64,000 bases of DNA, taken from NCBI GenBank assembly GCA_014058105.1, contig JACGCM010002300.1, positions 1-64,000 on the forward strand. Reading direction: 5' to 3'. A program made the position numbers and the translations under genes. This document shows positions 1 to 11,199 of the stretch, in pieces. The notes below the pieces were generated by a model. The model saw only the letters and a list, made by a program, of their open reading frames with translations, ran no database searches and was not told where the DNA came from. The stretch's first letter is position 1; every line of letters starts with the position of its first letter. Source of the stretch: Kingdonia uniflora. Its lineage: Eukaryota > Streptophyta > Magnoliopsida > Ranunculales > Circaeasteraceae.

Positions 1-1
1 C

Positions 2-925
2 TGGCCGAAGATGAGATAAGATTGTGAAGAATTTGTGCGTAAATGCTACAAATGCCAAATTCTGCTTAAGACATCAAAAAGTCTAGCCCTCGACTTGCAT
101 GATAGCATGTCCTCTGGCCATTTAACGATGGGGAATCAACATCATTGGACCTTTCCATCCAGCATCGGGAACCAAAAGGTTCGTCCTAGTCGCCACTGAT
201 TACTTCACAAAATGGGTCGAAGCAGTTCCTCTATGCCATTCTGATGAAATGAAGTCATCAAGTTCCTTTGGGAGCAGATAATCACCAGGTTTGGCTTCCT
301 ACAAATGATACGCTCTGACAATGACAAATAATTTTCAGCGCAAAAGTACTTGCTTTCCTCTATAAATACAAAATCTAACTATCAACATCTACACCATACT
401 GCCCTCAAGGCAACGGACAAGCCGAAGCCATTAACAAAGTATCAAATCAGCTACGCAAGCATCTCAACGACAAGAAAGGCTGGTAGGTTGATGAACTACT
501 CAGTATTCCTGGGCCTACCGACCACTCCTCGAGTTTTAACAGGCTGCACTCCATTAATGATGGCCTTCGGTACTGAAACAATCATAACTTCAGACCTCGA
601 TATACCATACCCGAAGGAAAATCACAGATGAAGACAATAAACTCGTTCTTCTCTGCAACCTCAACTTGATGGAGGAGACTCGAGACAAGCCATACAATTT
701 GGGATGATACCATGACACATTAAAAAATCTTATAATAAAAATTTGAAAAAGGAAATTTGGTATTAGAGATCTTGTCCTCGACGGATTCCAAGATAATGCT
801 CGGTCTAAGAATTCTGGAAAGTTATCAAAAAACTGGGAAGGACCATACATTATCAGCGACAAATTAGATAGTGGAACTTACTGGCTGATGACTGAAGATG
901 AAATCCAGCTCGAATATCCATGGTA
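2..925 (+). pseudogene. Ty3/gypsy integrase relic
   Basis: Translating across several frames gives an integrase from the zinc finger (CYKCQ near 50) through the catalytic core (ATDYFTKWVEA near 200-235, IRSDN near 310, GNGQAEAINK near 410) to the C-terminal domain (GPYIISDK near 840-865, then YPW near 915). The core joins viral-type cDNA to host DNA in intact elements. Here stops (for example near 18 and 480) and frameshifts destroy the frame. The residue expected to be the first catalytic Asp, in the Trp-Gly-Ile-x-Ile-Ile context near 135, reads Asn. The glutamate of the triad is still encoded. The same protein is encoded at 59335-60310. Confidence 0.85.
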
Positions 926-1024
926 TATGCTCACTAAAACAATTTTTCAGATAAACACTGTACCATTTTTATCAATTCAAATAAACAATCTTTACTATCA
1001 CTTTCCTCATTACTATTTTTGACC

Positions 1025-1515
1025 TGATCTCGGTCCATACTTGATAAGTATGCATCAAGGCAATCAATCATCGTTACTAATTTAACTTGATCTCGATCTA
1101 TACTTAATCAGTATGCAAGATAATCAATTATCTTTACTATTTGGTTTGATCTCGACCCATACTTCATAAGTATGCATCAGATAATCAAACATCTTTACTA
1201 TCTTGATTTGATCTTGACCCATACTTTTAAAGTATGTATCAGACAATCAAGCATCTTTACTATCTTGATTTAATCTCGACCCATACTTTATAAGTATGTA
1301 TCAGGCAATCAAACATTTTTACTACCTTGATTTGATCTCGACCCATACTATATAAGTATTCCCCAGACAATCAATCTTTACTATCTTGACTTGCCCCTAA
1401 TCCATACTTAATATGTATGCATCAGACCATCAACCATCTGTACAACCTTCGATTGATCTCGATCCATACTTTATAACTATGCCTCCAAACTATCATTCAA
1501 TTTTACGCGAACATT
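1025..1515. repeat. Tandem array, about 8 copies of a 62-bp unit
   Basis: Units begin (T)GATCTCGACCCATACTT at about 1025, 1088, 1147, 1209, 1271, 1333, 1392 and 1454, so the period is 59-63 bp. Each unit has a near-perfect palindrome, CATACTT + 2-3 nt + AAGTATG, followed by a CAATCAA-CATCTTTACTATC block. Copies differ by point changes and short indels, so the array is old. It lies between integrase and antisense ORF, the place where satellite-like arrays are known in Tat-lineage elements. The right-hand copy of the family lacks it. Confidence 0.9.
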
Positions 1516-1946
1516 ATCCAACGACAGGATATTCTACTTCGCATTCCTTACTTATCGAGCAAACTATAAACAGCACTTGTTTTTTTTAATGTAAATCCAG
1601 ATACCCATCTGAGGATACACATCAGGTACTCATGCTCTTTACATGCCATTTCATGGCCAATGTTTACTTATCACGTCAACAAGCATTCCTTACTTATTGC
1701 TCAGTTTACATGACATTCGACAACATCACTTTGTCGAATCTACTACTTAGCACAATTTACAAATATATGCATCAAGTTTATCAAAATACATTTACTCCAA
1801 AAAATAATCATCTTCATTCATCATATACCTGATTAAAATGTATTGATCCCATAGACCATTTTTACATCAAATTCTCAAAAAAAAAAAAACAACTGATGGT
1901 TCACAAATTCTTCTATTTGCAGGATGTGAGATTACTTCGCCCACTT
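1516..1946. other. Spacer between tandem array and antisense ORF
   Basis: AT-rich, with short A and T runs (for example 1877-1888). No coding similarity or repeat recognised. It probably includes the 3' untranslated part of the antisense transcript. Confidence 0.4.
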
Positions 1947-3810
1947 TCACAATGCCTTCCGGAGCAAACACCTTTCTAAGTCCCTAGGACGCAGTCCCAG
2001 TTCCATCATCACAAAATCCTTGACGACTTTGGTCCTACTAGGAACTTCGGGAACCTCTGGAGCATCGTCCTCTGCATCTGAATCTTCGAATACAATACCC
2101 CCAGACTTAACTAAATCCTTGTAATAATCCTTCCTCACCTCCAACTCCTCATACTACCCAGAAAAGTGGGCCCTCACTTATCTATATCTCCCTAACTTCT
2201 CCCCTTTCAATTGAGCCCTAACCACATCCAAAATCTTACCGTGTTCTAGCTCCATCGTCCTCCGCACATCGGCAATTTGCTCCTTCACATCCTTCTCGAA
2301 GTTTGTTCTCAGCAACGCAAGAGCATCCTCTTTTTCCTTCTCTAACTTTTTCTTCACTTCAAGAGGGCAGCCTCACTCACCTTCACGCTTCCAGCTTGTA
2401 GATATTCAAATTTGCACTCAGCTCCTTATTCTCCTTGATCAAAGCTTCTTTCTCCCTCGTCAATCTTTTCTATATTTTATACCCAGAACTTGATTTGCCA
2501 GACCACTACTTGTCAACAATACAATCTTTCTTTCGTCAGCAACTTCTGATCTACATTACATTCATAAATTAAGTATTCGAGTGACCTATCATTTCTTTAA
2601 TCGAAGCAAAGCAATAAAATTGCTAACAATTTGACATGTTTTGTTGGCCCTCGCTGAGGAAAGTAATCAAGCTCTCAGGCCCCACCAAACAGTCATCAAT
2701 TCCTCTTCACGCATCGATCCCAGACATATAAGAGTCCATCGCCCCCTGGACTTCAGTCTCAGACTCTTCAACGAATCTATTCTTCGATGTCTCAGCACTC
2801 CCTTTCTTCTTTGGGAGTACACTTGTCGCACCCCGTGGCGGATGCCCATTTAACACAGTTACGGGATTCATGATCTTCACCTCCTCCTCAGTTGTCGATC
2901 GTCGAGTATTCCTCTTCGAAGGAAGTAAAGGAGCCACAGCTTGGCTCGCTACTCTTTTCTTATTATTGTTTCCCAAGCTTTCTCAGAACATCACGTTTAT
3001 CTCGGGATCAGTCGCGTACTCAGCCAAGGAATGATTTTCTAATGGAAGACTCGCATCTACAACCCTCTTGTTCTTGCCGATATTTTACCGTCGATAACAG
3101 AGTCTTCAACACCTTTTGCCCTCGACCTCTTTAGCTCAGCCTCTTGAAAAAGGGTGCTCGCATTATCTTGGTCGATGACCAGATTGTCGATCCTACCAAA
3201 GAATCCCTTCCTAATCTTGTACAATTCTTCTTTAACTTCAGAATTCCTATCAACCTCCTTCAAAGCTGCATATAAACAACAAAACAGTTATAAACAATTA
3301 ACATAACATTCATGCCTTAGAGTATCGACAATTAAAATTACCCAACTACAAACCTAAGTGAAAGATCTTTCTCTTTAAGGGCTCTCCAGAATCCTTCTTG
3401 TCGAACTCATAGTTCCCAGAGACAAGTAAACATTCGTCGTTGTATTGCCCTCCAGTTAACACCATGTCCATAGAATAGCGGCATTTTAAGAACCTTGCAA
3501 GTACCGTAACCTAATTTCTTTGGGTTCATCTTATGTGTAATACAGACTATATCATCGACTGTGATCAACTCCTCCCCCTTTGCCTTAATTCGACCGTTTA
3601 TCGCCCCACATACCCTAAATAGGTCACATACATTTGGATTGAACTGACCAAGTGCTACATCAAAAAAGTTCATCAACCTTTACTTAATTTGTTCTCGATA
3701 AATCAGAATCCCATCCAAGGGTATTTCCTGGTTAATCATATCGAACTGGTACTCCACTAGCCTAATATCTCCAGGAATACAGTACAATTCTTTTTGAATC
3801 ATAAAATTTC
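1947..3810 (-). pseudogene. Antisense ORF 2 of the Ty3/gypsy element
   Basis: Reads opposite to the element's own genes. N-terminal pieces (3810-3407) contain [14 protein letters not shown] and [14 protein letters not shown], which resemble the 'putative gypsy type transposon' family by pattern only. Next come a charged segment (3263-3057), a Lys/Arg-rich segment (2976-2707: [32 protein letters not shown]), a coiled-coil remnant near 2340-2480, and an acidic C-terminus (2144-1947: YYKDLVKSGG, APEVPEVP). The last two segments match 57711-58779 in order, which shows they belong to one protein. Multiple stops and frameshifts. Function unknown. Confidence 0.65.
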
Positions 3811-4930
3811 TTTTATCTCCGGACCCTCTCTGTAACAGACCTCCTCACCCTCCTTCACACCTTCATCCCTACCTCCCACTACCTTTTTGATCACTCACCT
3901 GTAGCTCGCGATCCATGTCTGTTTCAGTGGCCTCCTCGTCAAACACTTTGACAATCCTATAGTACCACCCTAAACTGGTCGACACCGTTAAACTAGCACT
4001 ACTCGAACCCACCCATATCTACCCCCAGCAGTTGCACACAGGTAGATACATCAATCATAAGAGGCCTACGTCTTGAAGATTCTCATATATATCTTTATCA
4101 TCAATTGATTTGGTTCAACCATTTTTAAGAACCTGTAATTGATTCCATATTTTTACCAAAGTTAGTATCTATCATATCTGATACATATATATGTTCATAG
4201 GTTCATATGCTCATATTCATATAGTTGTCGAGATTACTCTCCAACACATCATTCTCATCTTAGTAGCATTACAATTTACTATCGTTACTTACAACTACAT
4301 TTTACTACATTCAATTCTCGATGAAATGTTGTTTATTTCTTTTCTAAGTAATAACATCGATTACTATATTAATTGGAATTTTGGTCGAATTTTAGGAATC
4401 TCGATAGTTCTCGAAGATGCTTCACCTGTTTCCCGCCAAAACCACTCTCATTCAAATAAAAATATCGCCATCCGGCACTAAATCCAGCACAATCACAACT
4501 CACATAGTCATTTCTGATAATTTCGCTGCAATCATAACCAATACCCTACACTTGTGCCATCATCACCGCACAACCAACCATTCTCTCTCTCCACCCCTCA
4601 CCACCAATACGCGAATCTCTCACACCCCAAAACCTTATTTACAATCACGACTCCATTGCTATAAAAAAATCAACCTCCAACAATCACTATCGCATTCTTC
4701 TCATTAAAACCCTAACACAGTTAAATCTTTTGTAACTCCCAATCCATCTACACTCATTCTAATTTATTTTGTAACTACTTTACACATAGCTATCCCGAGA
4801 TTTATGTAAACAAACAATCACAAAAAAAAAACAAAAAAAACACACACACAGATCATCACGTTGCCACCTTGTATATGTGTCTTCTATCCTGTTGCCAACC
4901 CTGTGTTTTGCTCTACGTATCCCTTCCCTT
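3811..4930. other. Non-coding part of the element's 3' region
   Basis: No recognisable protein similarity. Short + strand ORFs at 4191-4707 lack any known motif and are Ser/Thr/His-rich translations of a C-rich strand. Likely intron or untranslated sequence of the antisense unit. Confidence 0.35.
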
Positions 4931-5344
4931 TTAGCCCGTTTTGCTCTTTTGATCACACGACAATCTCCTCCTTCCCATTGTTGGCAAGTCCAAGTGACAA
5001 ACACAGAGAATTCGCACTGGACAATTTTTTTTAGAGTTTGTAAAATATGAATAGTCGCCCACCTCCAAACTATTTAAAGACCCCACGCGACCGTTCATCA
5101 TCCCACTTCGCGACCGTTCGATTAATTGATCATAACACCTTACACGTCTCTTCTTGAAGTCTTTGACACTTTGCCTTCTCAACACCAATAAACCCCTACA
5201 CTGTAACTCCAACCCTTCCATATCTCGAAGAACTTCCTCCGAGACATCCATACTCAACAATGCACACCCTATTTTCTCGTAAAGATACTGAACATTTTTT
5301 TCTTTATACTTCAAAATTTTACCTAAAGGAACACACCTTGCCAT
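4931..5344 (-). CDS. Antisense ORF 1-like reading frame, 137 aa
   Basis: Open reading frame starting MARCVPLGKI. A stretch near residues 36-55 (EEVLRDMEGLELQCRGLLVL) lines up loosely with the EGITELEAEIAEAQFFL segment of the antisense ORF at 56842-57117. A TATA-like TATAAGG lies about 50 bp upstream of the ATG. It looks like a diverged second copy of antisense ORF 1 in this element, the other being at 5690-5909. No known domain. The downstream half (Lys/Arg-rich) has no counterpart. Whether it is expressed cannot be told from sequence. Confidence 0.4.
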   Translation of the reverse strand: MARCVPLGKILKYKEKNVQYLYEKIGCALLSMDVSEEVLRDMEGLELQCRGLLVLRRQSVKDFKKRRVRCYDQLIERSRSGMMNGRVGSLNSLEVGDYSYFTNSKKNCPVRILCVCHLDLPTMGRRRLSCDQKSKTG

Positions 5345-5391
5345 GATTAAATTCTCTCATCACCTCCCCCCATTTTTATTTTATCAAAAAT

Positions 5392-5398
5392 CCTTATA
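5392..5398 (-). promoter_or_regulatory. TATA-like box for antisense ORF at 5344
   Basis: TATAAGG on the minus strand, about 48-54 bp before the ATG at 5344. The spacing matches the TATA boxes before the related antisense ORFs at 5909, 38155 and 56842. Confidence 0.4.
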
Positions 5399-5689
5399 TC
5401 AAGGCACACGTTTGTCAAAAATTCAAATTCAATTTCAGTCGACATTACAAATACAATGCTAGTCTTCTTACATTCCAGAATTCACCAACTCAAATATTTA
5501 TTCGATAATAATTTCACACAACAAAACATCGACAACTTCATTCTAACATCAAATTTTATTCTCATTTCATTTTTAACTACAATTAGACCATTACATCTTC
5601 TACTTACGAATTCAAATTACAAACTCCTAACTACAACGTCATCTTCTTTATTAATAAGTATCTTTGCATGAGTCCACATATAACTTACA

Positions 5690-5909
5690 CGTTCAGGAGG
5701 ACTCTAATATTGTAATTGGCATCGAAACTGAAAATCCTCTTCAGCATCCTTCGCCTCAGCCTCGCTTATACCATCATAATCAGGTTCCATAGGATCTTCC
5801 AAGTGAATATTAGTATTCTGAAACCCATGTACCGATTATATATTTCCTAATACTTTGCTTGAACATGACTGTATACTTCGTTATGTACCTGAGATCTTGT
5901 CTTCGCCAT
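5690..5909 (-). pseudogene. Antisense ORF 1, LTR-proximal, broken
   Basis: Starts ATG at 5909, MAKTRSQVHNEVYSHVQAKY, followed by an in-frame TAG. After a frame change it continues with [20 protein letters not shown] at about 5790-5730. Both blocks align with the ORF at 56842 (MVMTRFQALHNK, then VEPIYEGITELEAEIAEAQF). The protein is about 90 aa, with no known domain and probably helical. Its position near the 3' LTR, antisense to the element, is the same in all copies. Confidence 0.6.
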
Positions 5910-5951
5910 TCTTTCCAACAAACACAACTCTCACTTCAAACAACAGAGGCT

Positions 5952-5958
5952 ACTTATA
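5952..5958 (-). promoter_or_regulatory. TATA box for antisense ORF 1
   Basis: TATAAGT on the minus strand, 43-49 bp upstream of the ATG at 5909. Confidence 0.45.
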
Positions 5959-6846
5959 GTCCTCTGAAGTCAAAGTCAACCAACCAACATTTATTTTACC
6001 TTGGAACTATACATTTTTAACAGTCAAATCAATCAACATCAAAATTTGTTCCTGGACCTACTCCGTCAAATATACTTTGAGTTGTATTAACCATACATCT
6101 ATTATAACATCTTACTTTGACATTTTACCATCGATGACTTTCATATTAGCAAATATATAGTCGACAAATAATACACAATAGGAAGTCAAAGAAATAACTT
6201 TATTTATTAAAATAATGGTTGCATATTATATTTGACAACTCCCTCCTTCGATTACAACACATCCAATTACATTGATCTCTTTATATTCAACCTCAAGGAC
6301 TAATTAATCTATCCTTTTTTTCACCTAAATCTAACTTTTTTTTACTTCTTTTCGCCAGGATCTGGCAACACGACCAACGATATCCTAAGAAACTTAGGCC
6401 ATAAAACTTCTAAACAGAGCTACTCCTACAAGAATGAGGAAGCAGAAAATTGCAAGAAACCTCCTTCGTTCGACAAGATCCCAAGACGCCTAACAACCAT
6501 TCCAGTCATCAACACAAACAATGGCCCCTTCTCCCCCAATTTGATACACTTCATTGCCTGCATGGTGACCCCAATGGATTCGACGCATGCAAACATTCTC
6601 TGACTCTACCTCCCCCCACCCTCTATACTGTGACAAGATCAATTGAAGAATTACAAAGGACCAGTTTGGGACAGAGCTTTACCTTAGATTGTTCACTGTC
6701 TTCATCCTCAGGTGACGCGTTATGCCACACTTGGGGTGGCATCCTTATAATCCACCACCATACAACCCTCCTTGAGACCATCTATTTATACCCAACTTGA
6801 ATCTGCAAGATCCAATATACCGCATTAATGCCCCTCGAAAAGGAGA
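5959..6846. other. Extra 0.9 kb between antisense ORF 1 and the LTR
   Basis: In the right-hand copy the LTR edge and the antisense ATG are 139 bp apart; here they are 938 bp apart, so about 0.8 kb is extra. The last part (about 6800-6846) matches the right-hand copy just inside its LTR, and the purine tract AAAAGGAGA at 6838-6846 fits a polypurine tract. A minus-strand TATAAATA lies at about 6783-6790. No protein similarity recognised. Confidence 0.45.
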
Positions 6847-7456
6847 TGACCAGATACAGTTTACTTGACCTCGGAAAAATGATAATCTGATGACTCATGG
6901 TAACATTTGGCAACCTCTTCAACTTCTAATTTATTCTCGATACAACCACAAGTACTTATGTCAGAATGGGGAATTGTAGTAGCATATTCCCCATATTCGG
7001 CAAGAGTAGCAAACACAGTGTAGTCGAAGACAGTCATACATAATCGAAAACAATAGCATTCGAGAAGATACCACAAGTCCTCGACCTACTAAAAGTAGTC
7101 GTTGTGCCTGGTCAAGAAAGAGCTATTAGAAATCCGCGAAGTTCACTCACTACCCCCAGAATAGGAGATTGCTTCTTTCTTTTTGTAAATTACCTGTATC
7201 AACTATAAATACAAGCTAAGAATAGATTATTCAGGACCCCGCAATCCATAACTTTACTATCCTTACGATCACTCCAAAAACTTGTAATAACTAGCAACAA
7301 ATTAGATTTTACATCAAAATCCTCCTCGAGGTTATGGTTTTTCTCAGTTTTTATTGAGTTTTCCATGTAAAATCTTATTTATTTAACCTTTTATTGCATT
7401 TTCCTTATGAATAGTAATTGGCGAAGATTCTCCTCTCCGAAAAATACGCCACTACA
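6847..7456 (+). repeat. 3' LTR of the left Ty3/gypsy element (610 bp)
   Basis: Begins TGACCAG directly after a polypurine tract and ends CACTACA. It aligns along its length with the 607-bp LTR at 56097-56703 (reverse strand, also starting TGACCAG and ending CATTACA) and with about 38270-38878. Conserved blocks include CATATTCCCC near 6990, CTGTATCAACTATAAATAC near 7195 and CCTCCTCGAGGTTATGGTTT near 7320. Confidence 0.85.
7204..7210 (+). promoter_or_regulatory. LTR TATA box
   Basis: TATAAAT inside the block CTGTATCAACTATAAATAC, conserved in all three LTR copies (also 38622-38628, and 56343-56349 on the minus strand). Expected U3/R promoter of the retrotransposon. Confidence 0.7.
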
Positions 7457-8278
7457 AAACCCCCTTCAAAAGATGCCAACTTGTTTCGAACAAACATTGA
7501 GTCGTTCAAACGATATGAGAATAATGACCTAGAGTTCCCAAAGATACATTCGAGCTGAGTCTATTCGACCTAGACCAATTCGAACTGAGTCTATTCGACC
7601 TGGAGTTCCCAAAGACCAATTTAAGCTGAGTTTATTCTTAGGCAAACATAGTCAAGTCATTCGAATGACTTTGAAGTCGTTCAAATGACATGGAGTTCCT
7701 AGAAGACCAATTCAAGTTGAGGCAATTTTTGAGAAAAAATAGGCAAGTCTTTAAACGACATGGAGATCTAGAAAACCAATTCACGCTGAGGCTTTTCTTA
7801 GGCTTAATTAGGCCAGTAGTTCGAATGACACAAATGACTATCATATTCCTTCAATATTTTTAGGCGTTTCAAGGGCATATGTCCTATCTTGTAACTAGAA
7901 CTTGGAACACTCATAAAAGAGCAAGGCTAGGAAAGGTAAAATTTATCTATAGATCAATCCAAGTTTTAAAAGAGAGACTGAGGTTTGTAGAAGAATTCAA
8001 TAAATCAAATCATTGAGTAATTAAAGCTCTAAAAGGGAAATTATCCCGCCAACTGTTTATTCTTTATTTATTTCTTCGTTTAGGTTAATCTTATTCGATT
8101 GTAGATTAGTGGCTTCAATTTTCTAGTAACGATTCTCGGGGGGATTATGATTTATGGTCTCTACACGCGACTGACTCAAGCAAACAAAGGAAAACTATTG
8201 AGTTCATTGGAGATTTTTCCAGAAACCTAGCTCGAAGAAGAAGGCAACTTTAGAAATGGCAATTCTGAAGATCAACTT
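7457..8278. repeat. Imperfect direct repeats, possible LTR remnant
   Basis: Between 7495 and 7840 short phrases recur: GTCGTTCAAA, GGAGTTCCCAAAGA, ACCAATTCAAGCTGAG and TCTATTCGACCTGGAG, in a variable order with 40-80 bp spacing. The rest (7850-8278) has no recognised similarity. The position just before a gag relic suggests an eroded 5' LTR and leader, but no second LTR copy or primer-binding site is visible to prove it. Confidence 0.4.
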
Positions 8279-8647
8279 ATGAAGTTAGAAATAAAAGTTT
8301 TTAACCTAACTACTACTCTAGGGGAGTTAGTAGAGCAATTATGTATCGCGAACCTTGCGAAAGCTTTCGCTTCAGTAAAAGGGCGAGAACGCATAAATAA
8401 GAAAGGGGTGACGGAGGTGGATAGAGACGGTGGTACTGAGGAGGTAGATAGTGATTATAGTGATACCAAATTTGTCAAAGAGCAATCAATTATTGGTAAG
8501 TCAATGAATCATATGCGCAATCTTCGTATCGATTTTAAAATTAAAATTCTGGTATTCGACGGTTCAATCGATGCTGAGAAGTTGGATAATTGGTTAGATA
8601 GGTTAGAAACTTATTTTTTTCATTTACGAATACTCCAATGCTCATAA
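8279..8647 (+). pseudogene. gag relic (122-aa frame)
   Basis: The frame contains IKILVFDGSIDAEKLDNWLD and LETYF, the signature of the gypsy gag capsid domain (a Phe-Asp-Gly block followed by a Trp-Leu and a helix). The upstream half is charged and resembles the usual variable N-terminus. The frame stops right after the signature; downstream sequence to 9300 shows no clear capsid remainder or zinc knuckle. Confidence 0.65.
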
Positions 8648-9309
8648 AATATGTTTTTCGATATTAAATTCGTAAGTCATGCACTCACGTGATGGAAGTC
8701 CTATCAGAAATATCACAAAGTAGAAAGCTTAGGTTGGAAGGAGTTCACAATGTTGGTGAGGAGTTATTTTATCCGATTGGGTATGAGCAGAGAGATGGTT
8801 CAAATGGCATAATTTATGCCAAATTATGGGCAATCCATATAATAGTTCACTACAAATTTCTAACCAAGCGTTAGTTTTAGACATTGATGTGACGAGTTGA
8901 GGTGTTCATGAAGTATACGGGGGATTTGTCGGAGTTCATTAGAATGGAGTTGAGCTCTTTACTATGGAAAATATCGAAGATGTTATTGTAAAAGTAATTA
9001 CTATTAAAGGCAATACTTAAAGAGTGACAAGAAGACGACAAGAGCAAGTCGAGGTACAAGTCTAGTTGGAAGAATGAGCACAAAGGAGTCCAAAGGGAGA
9101 GGTGGGTCTTCATCTAAGAAATTATTGTAATCATTGTAAGGACAAATGGGTACATTTTAGATAAATTGGAAACTTCACCTGGATCTTAGGCCAAAAACAG
9201 AGAGGAGCAAGAGAGAGAAACGTACACTAACCGAAAAGATTATTGATCTTCTGAATTAAGATAAACCAAATCTTAACTTACCCTTATGTTTCAGTAACCT
9301 ATGGCTACC

Positions 9310-9640
9310 GAAGAAGAGACGAGTCGGGAAGAACTTTTTTATGTCAGCATTCAAGTGAAGCAGTGCTTAGTAGAGGCCATCATTGATCTGGGTAGTCAGA
9401 AGAATTTGATCTATGAGGCGGTGGAATAGAAGATGGGTTTGGCTACTATGGCTTATCCTGGGCCGTATGGTTTGGGCTGGATTCAGAAAGATGCGGAGTT
9501 GAAGATCACGAAGTAGTGTACATTCAAGTTTACGATTACTGAAAAGTTTATTGACAAAGTAACGTGTGAGGTGGTTCATTTGGATGTGTATCAAGTCATC
9601 TTGGGTAACCCTTATCTTTGGGACTGAGATGCGATTCTTT
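9310..9640 (+). pseudogene. Retroviral-type aspartic protease relic
   Basis: FYVSIQVKQCLVEAIIDLGS then QKNLIYEAVE, stop, KMGL: the pepsin-like retropepsin fold with the flap-side and Asp-x-Gly-Ser active-site region. The stop after EAVE and another at about 9514 break it. Confidence 0.7.
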
Positions 9641-9849
9641 ATCATAGAGCTCACAAGTACCATCTTTTGAAAGAGGGGAAGGAGTTTCATATAAATGTTT
9701 GTCAGGAACATGTCGCAACCAATAATTTAGTAATGGAGACTCACGCGAAGAGGTTGGTTAATGCTAGAGGCAAATTTATATTATTGTTGGTGCGACTGGT
9801 TCAAGAGGTTCCGTCGGCTAAGGTTATCCACTTATTTCTGGGCAACATC

Positions 9850-11170
9850 TCCTAAGCAAGAAATTGAAATGGGGAAGTTGCAAGAGGAGTATAAAGACTT
9901 ATTTTTGGGCATAGAAGGGATATCGCGTAAGAGGGATGTAGAGCATGATATCACCTTTGTGAATGGAGAGCCACTACCCAACATTAGGTTGTATCGGACT
10001 TCTATGATAGAGTTTAATGAGATCAAGAAATAGGCATAAGAACTCCTAGAGTAAGGGGTTATTAATCTGAGTTGCTCGCCTTGTGGTCCACCGATGTTAT
10101 TGGTGCCGAAGAAGGATGGGTCATGAAAAATATGTATGGATTATCGGGCGATGAACAAGATTACTGTAAAGAATCATTATCCGCTTCCACAGATTGACGA
10201 GCTTTTAGATGAGTTGCAGAAGGCTCAGTTTTACACCAAGCTGGATCTTAAGTCAGGTTACCATTAAGTTAGAATCCATAAATAAGATACTTGGACGACG
10301 TCTTTTAAGACCAAATAACGACCCTTTAAGTGGTTGGTGATGCCTTTTGGGTTATACAACGCTCCAGCGACATTTATGCGGTTGATGAATGAGGTACTTC
10401 GTGCTTTTATTGACGATTTCATGAATGTGTATTTAGATAACATCTTAATATATAGTCAAACATGGGAGGAGCACCTCGTACATATTCGTAAAGTGTTATA
10501 AGCATTGCGATCACAACAACTCTTTCTAAATGGGAAGAAGTACAGTTTGGAAAGAAGGAGCTAGAATACTTGAGATTTATTGTTGGTGGCGGTGAGCTTA
10601 AGGTAGATCCAGAGAAGGTCTCAACCATTACTGATTGGCTAGACCCCGTACAGTGACAGAAGTGAGAAGTTCTAAGGGTTCTTGTCTGTATTTATAAAAG
10701 TTTATACGGCATTTTTCACAGATAGCCGCACCGTTACATTCCTTGACAAAGGCCAGTGTAAAGTTTATGCAGCGGCCTTTTGAGGTTAAAATAGATGCGT
10801 CAGACTGTGTATTAAGGGCAATTCTATTGTAGAATGGGAGGCCAGTTGCCTACCATTCTGAGATATTTACAGGAGCATTATGTAACACAATAAGGAGTTT
10901 TACGCATTATATCAATCAATGAAGCATTAGCGGAGTTATTTATTATGGAAGGAGGTTGTGGTACATTCCGATCACAAACCATTACGGTTCTTATCTACGC
11001 AGTCCAAGCTACAACAAGCTCGCCATATGAAGTGGATGTCATACCTATAACAGTTCACCTTGATGATCAAGTATAAGAAAAGAGTTGACAACAAAATGGC
11101 TGATATGTTATCTCGACCCCCATTACCAACAATTTTTGCTTTGGTGGTAGTTATGTAGATACAGCCTATT
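9850..11170 (+). pseudogene. Reverse transcriptase-RNase H relic
   Basis: RT motifs in order: LLVPKKDGS near 10110, [14 protein letters not shown] near 10180, [12 protein letters not shown] near 10230-10265, [20 protein letters not shown] near 10340-10400, and the active-site region [11 protein letters not shown] near 10425-10455, where the second catalytic Asp is Asn. RNase H and its tail follow (VVVHSDHKP near 10955, LQQARHMKW near 11010, NKMADMLSRP near 11090). Stops occur in the LLE-stop-GVI, DGS-stop and SGYH-stop contexts. Confidence 0.85.
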
Positions 11171-11199
11171 GTTCCTTCTAAATATGTTGCAGGGTATGA

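Larger units (their letters stand above)
1..7456 (+). mobile_element. 3' half of decayed Ty3/gypsy retrotransposon, Tat-like
   Basis: Order on the + strand: integrase relic, tandem-repeat array, antisense ORFs, 3' LTR ending in TACA at 7456. The 5' half lies outside the window. A second copy of the family sits at 56097-64000 on the minus strand, and an LTR-proximal fragment sits at about 37860-38878. Assignment to the Tat lineage is inferred from the antisense ORFs and the tandem repeats between integrase and LTR, both known for that lineage. The copy is dead: frameshifts and stops break the integrase. Confidence 0.8.

Noticed and set aside
1025..1515. Regular short repeats that might look like a CRISPR array
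   Set aside because: Whole units are repeated, not short repeats with unique spacers, and the context is a plant retrotransposon.
8877..9113. 78-aa minus-strand ORF upstream of the protease relic
   Set aside because: No motif; opposite strand of a retrotransposon spacer, composition-driven.
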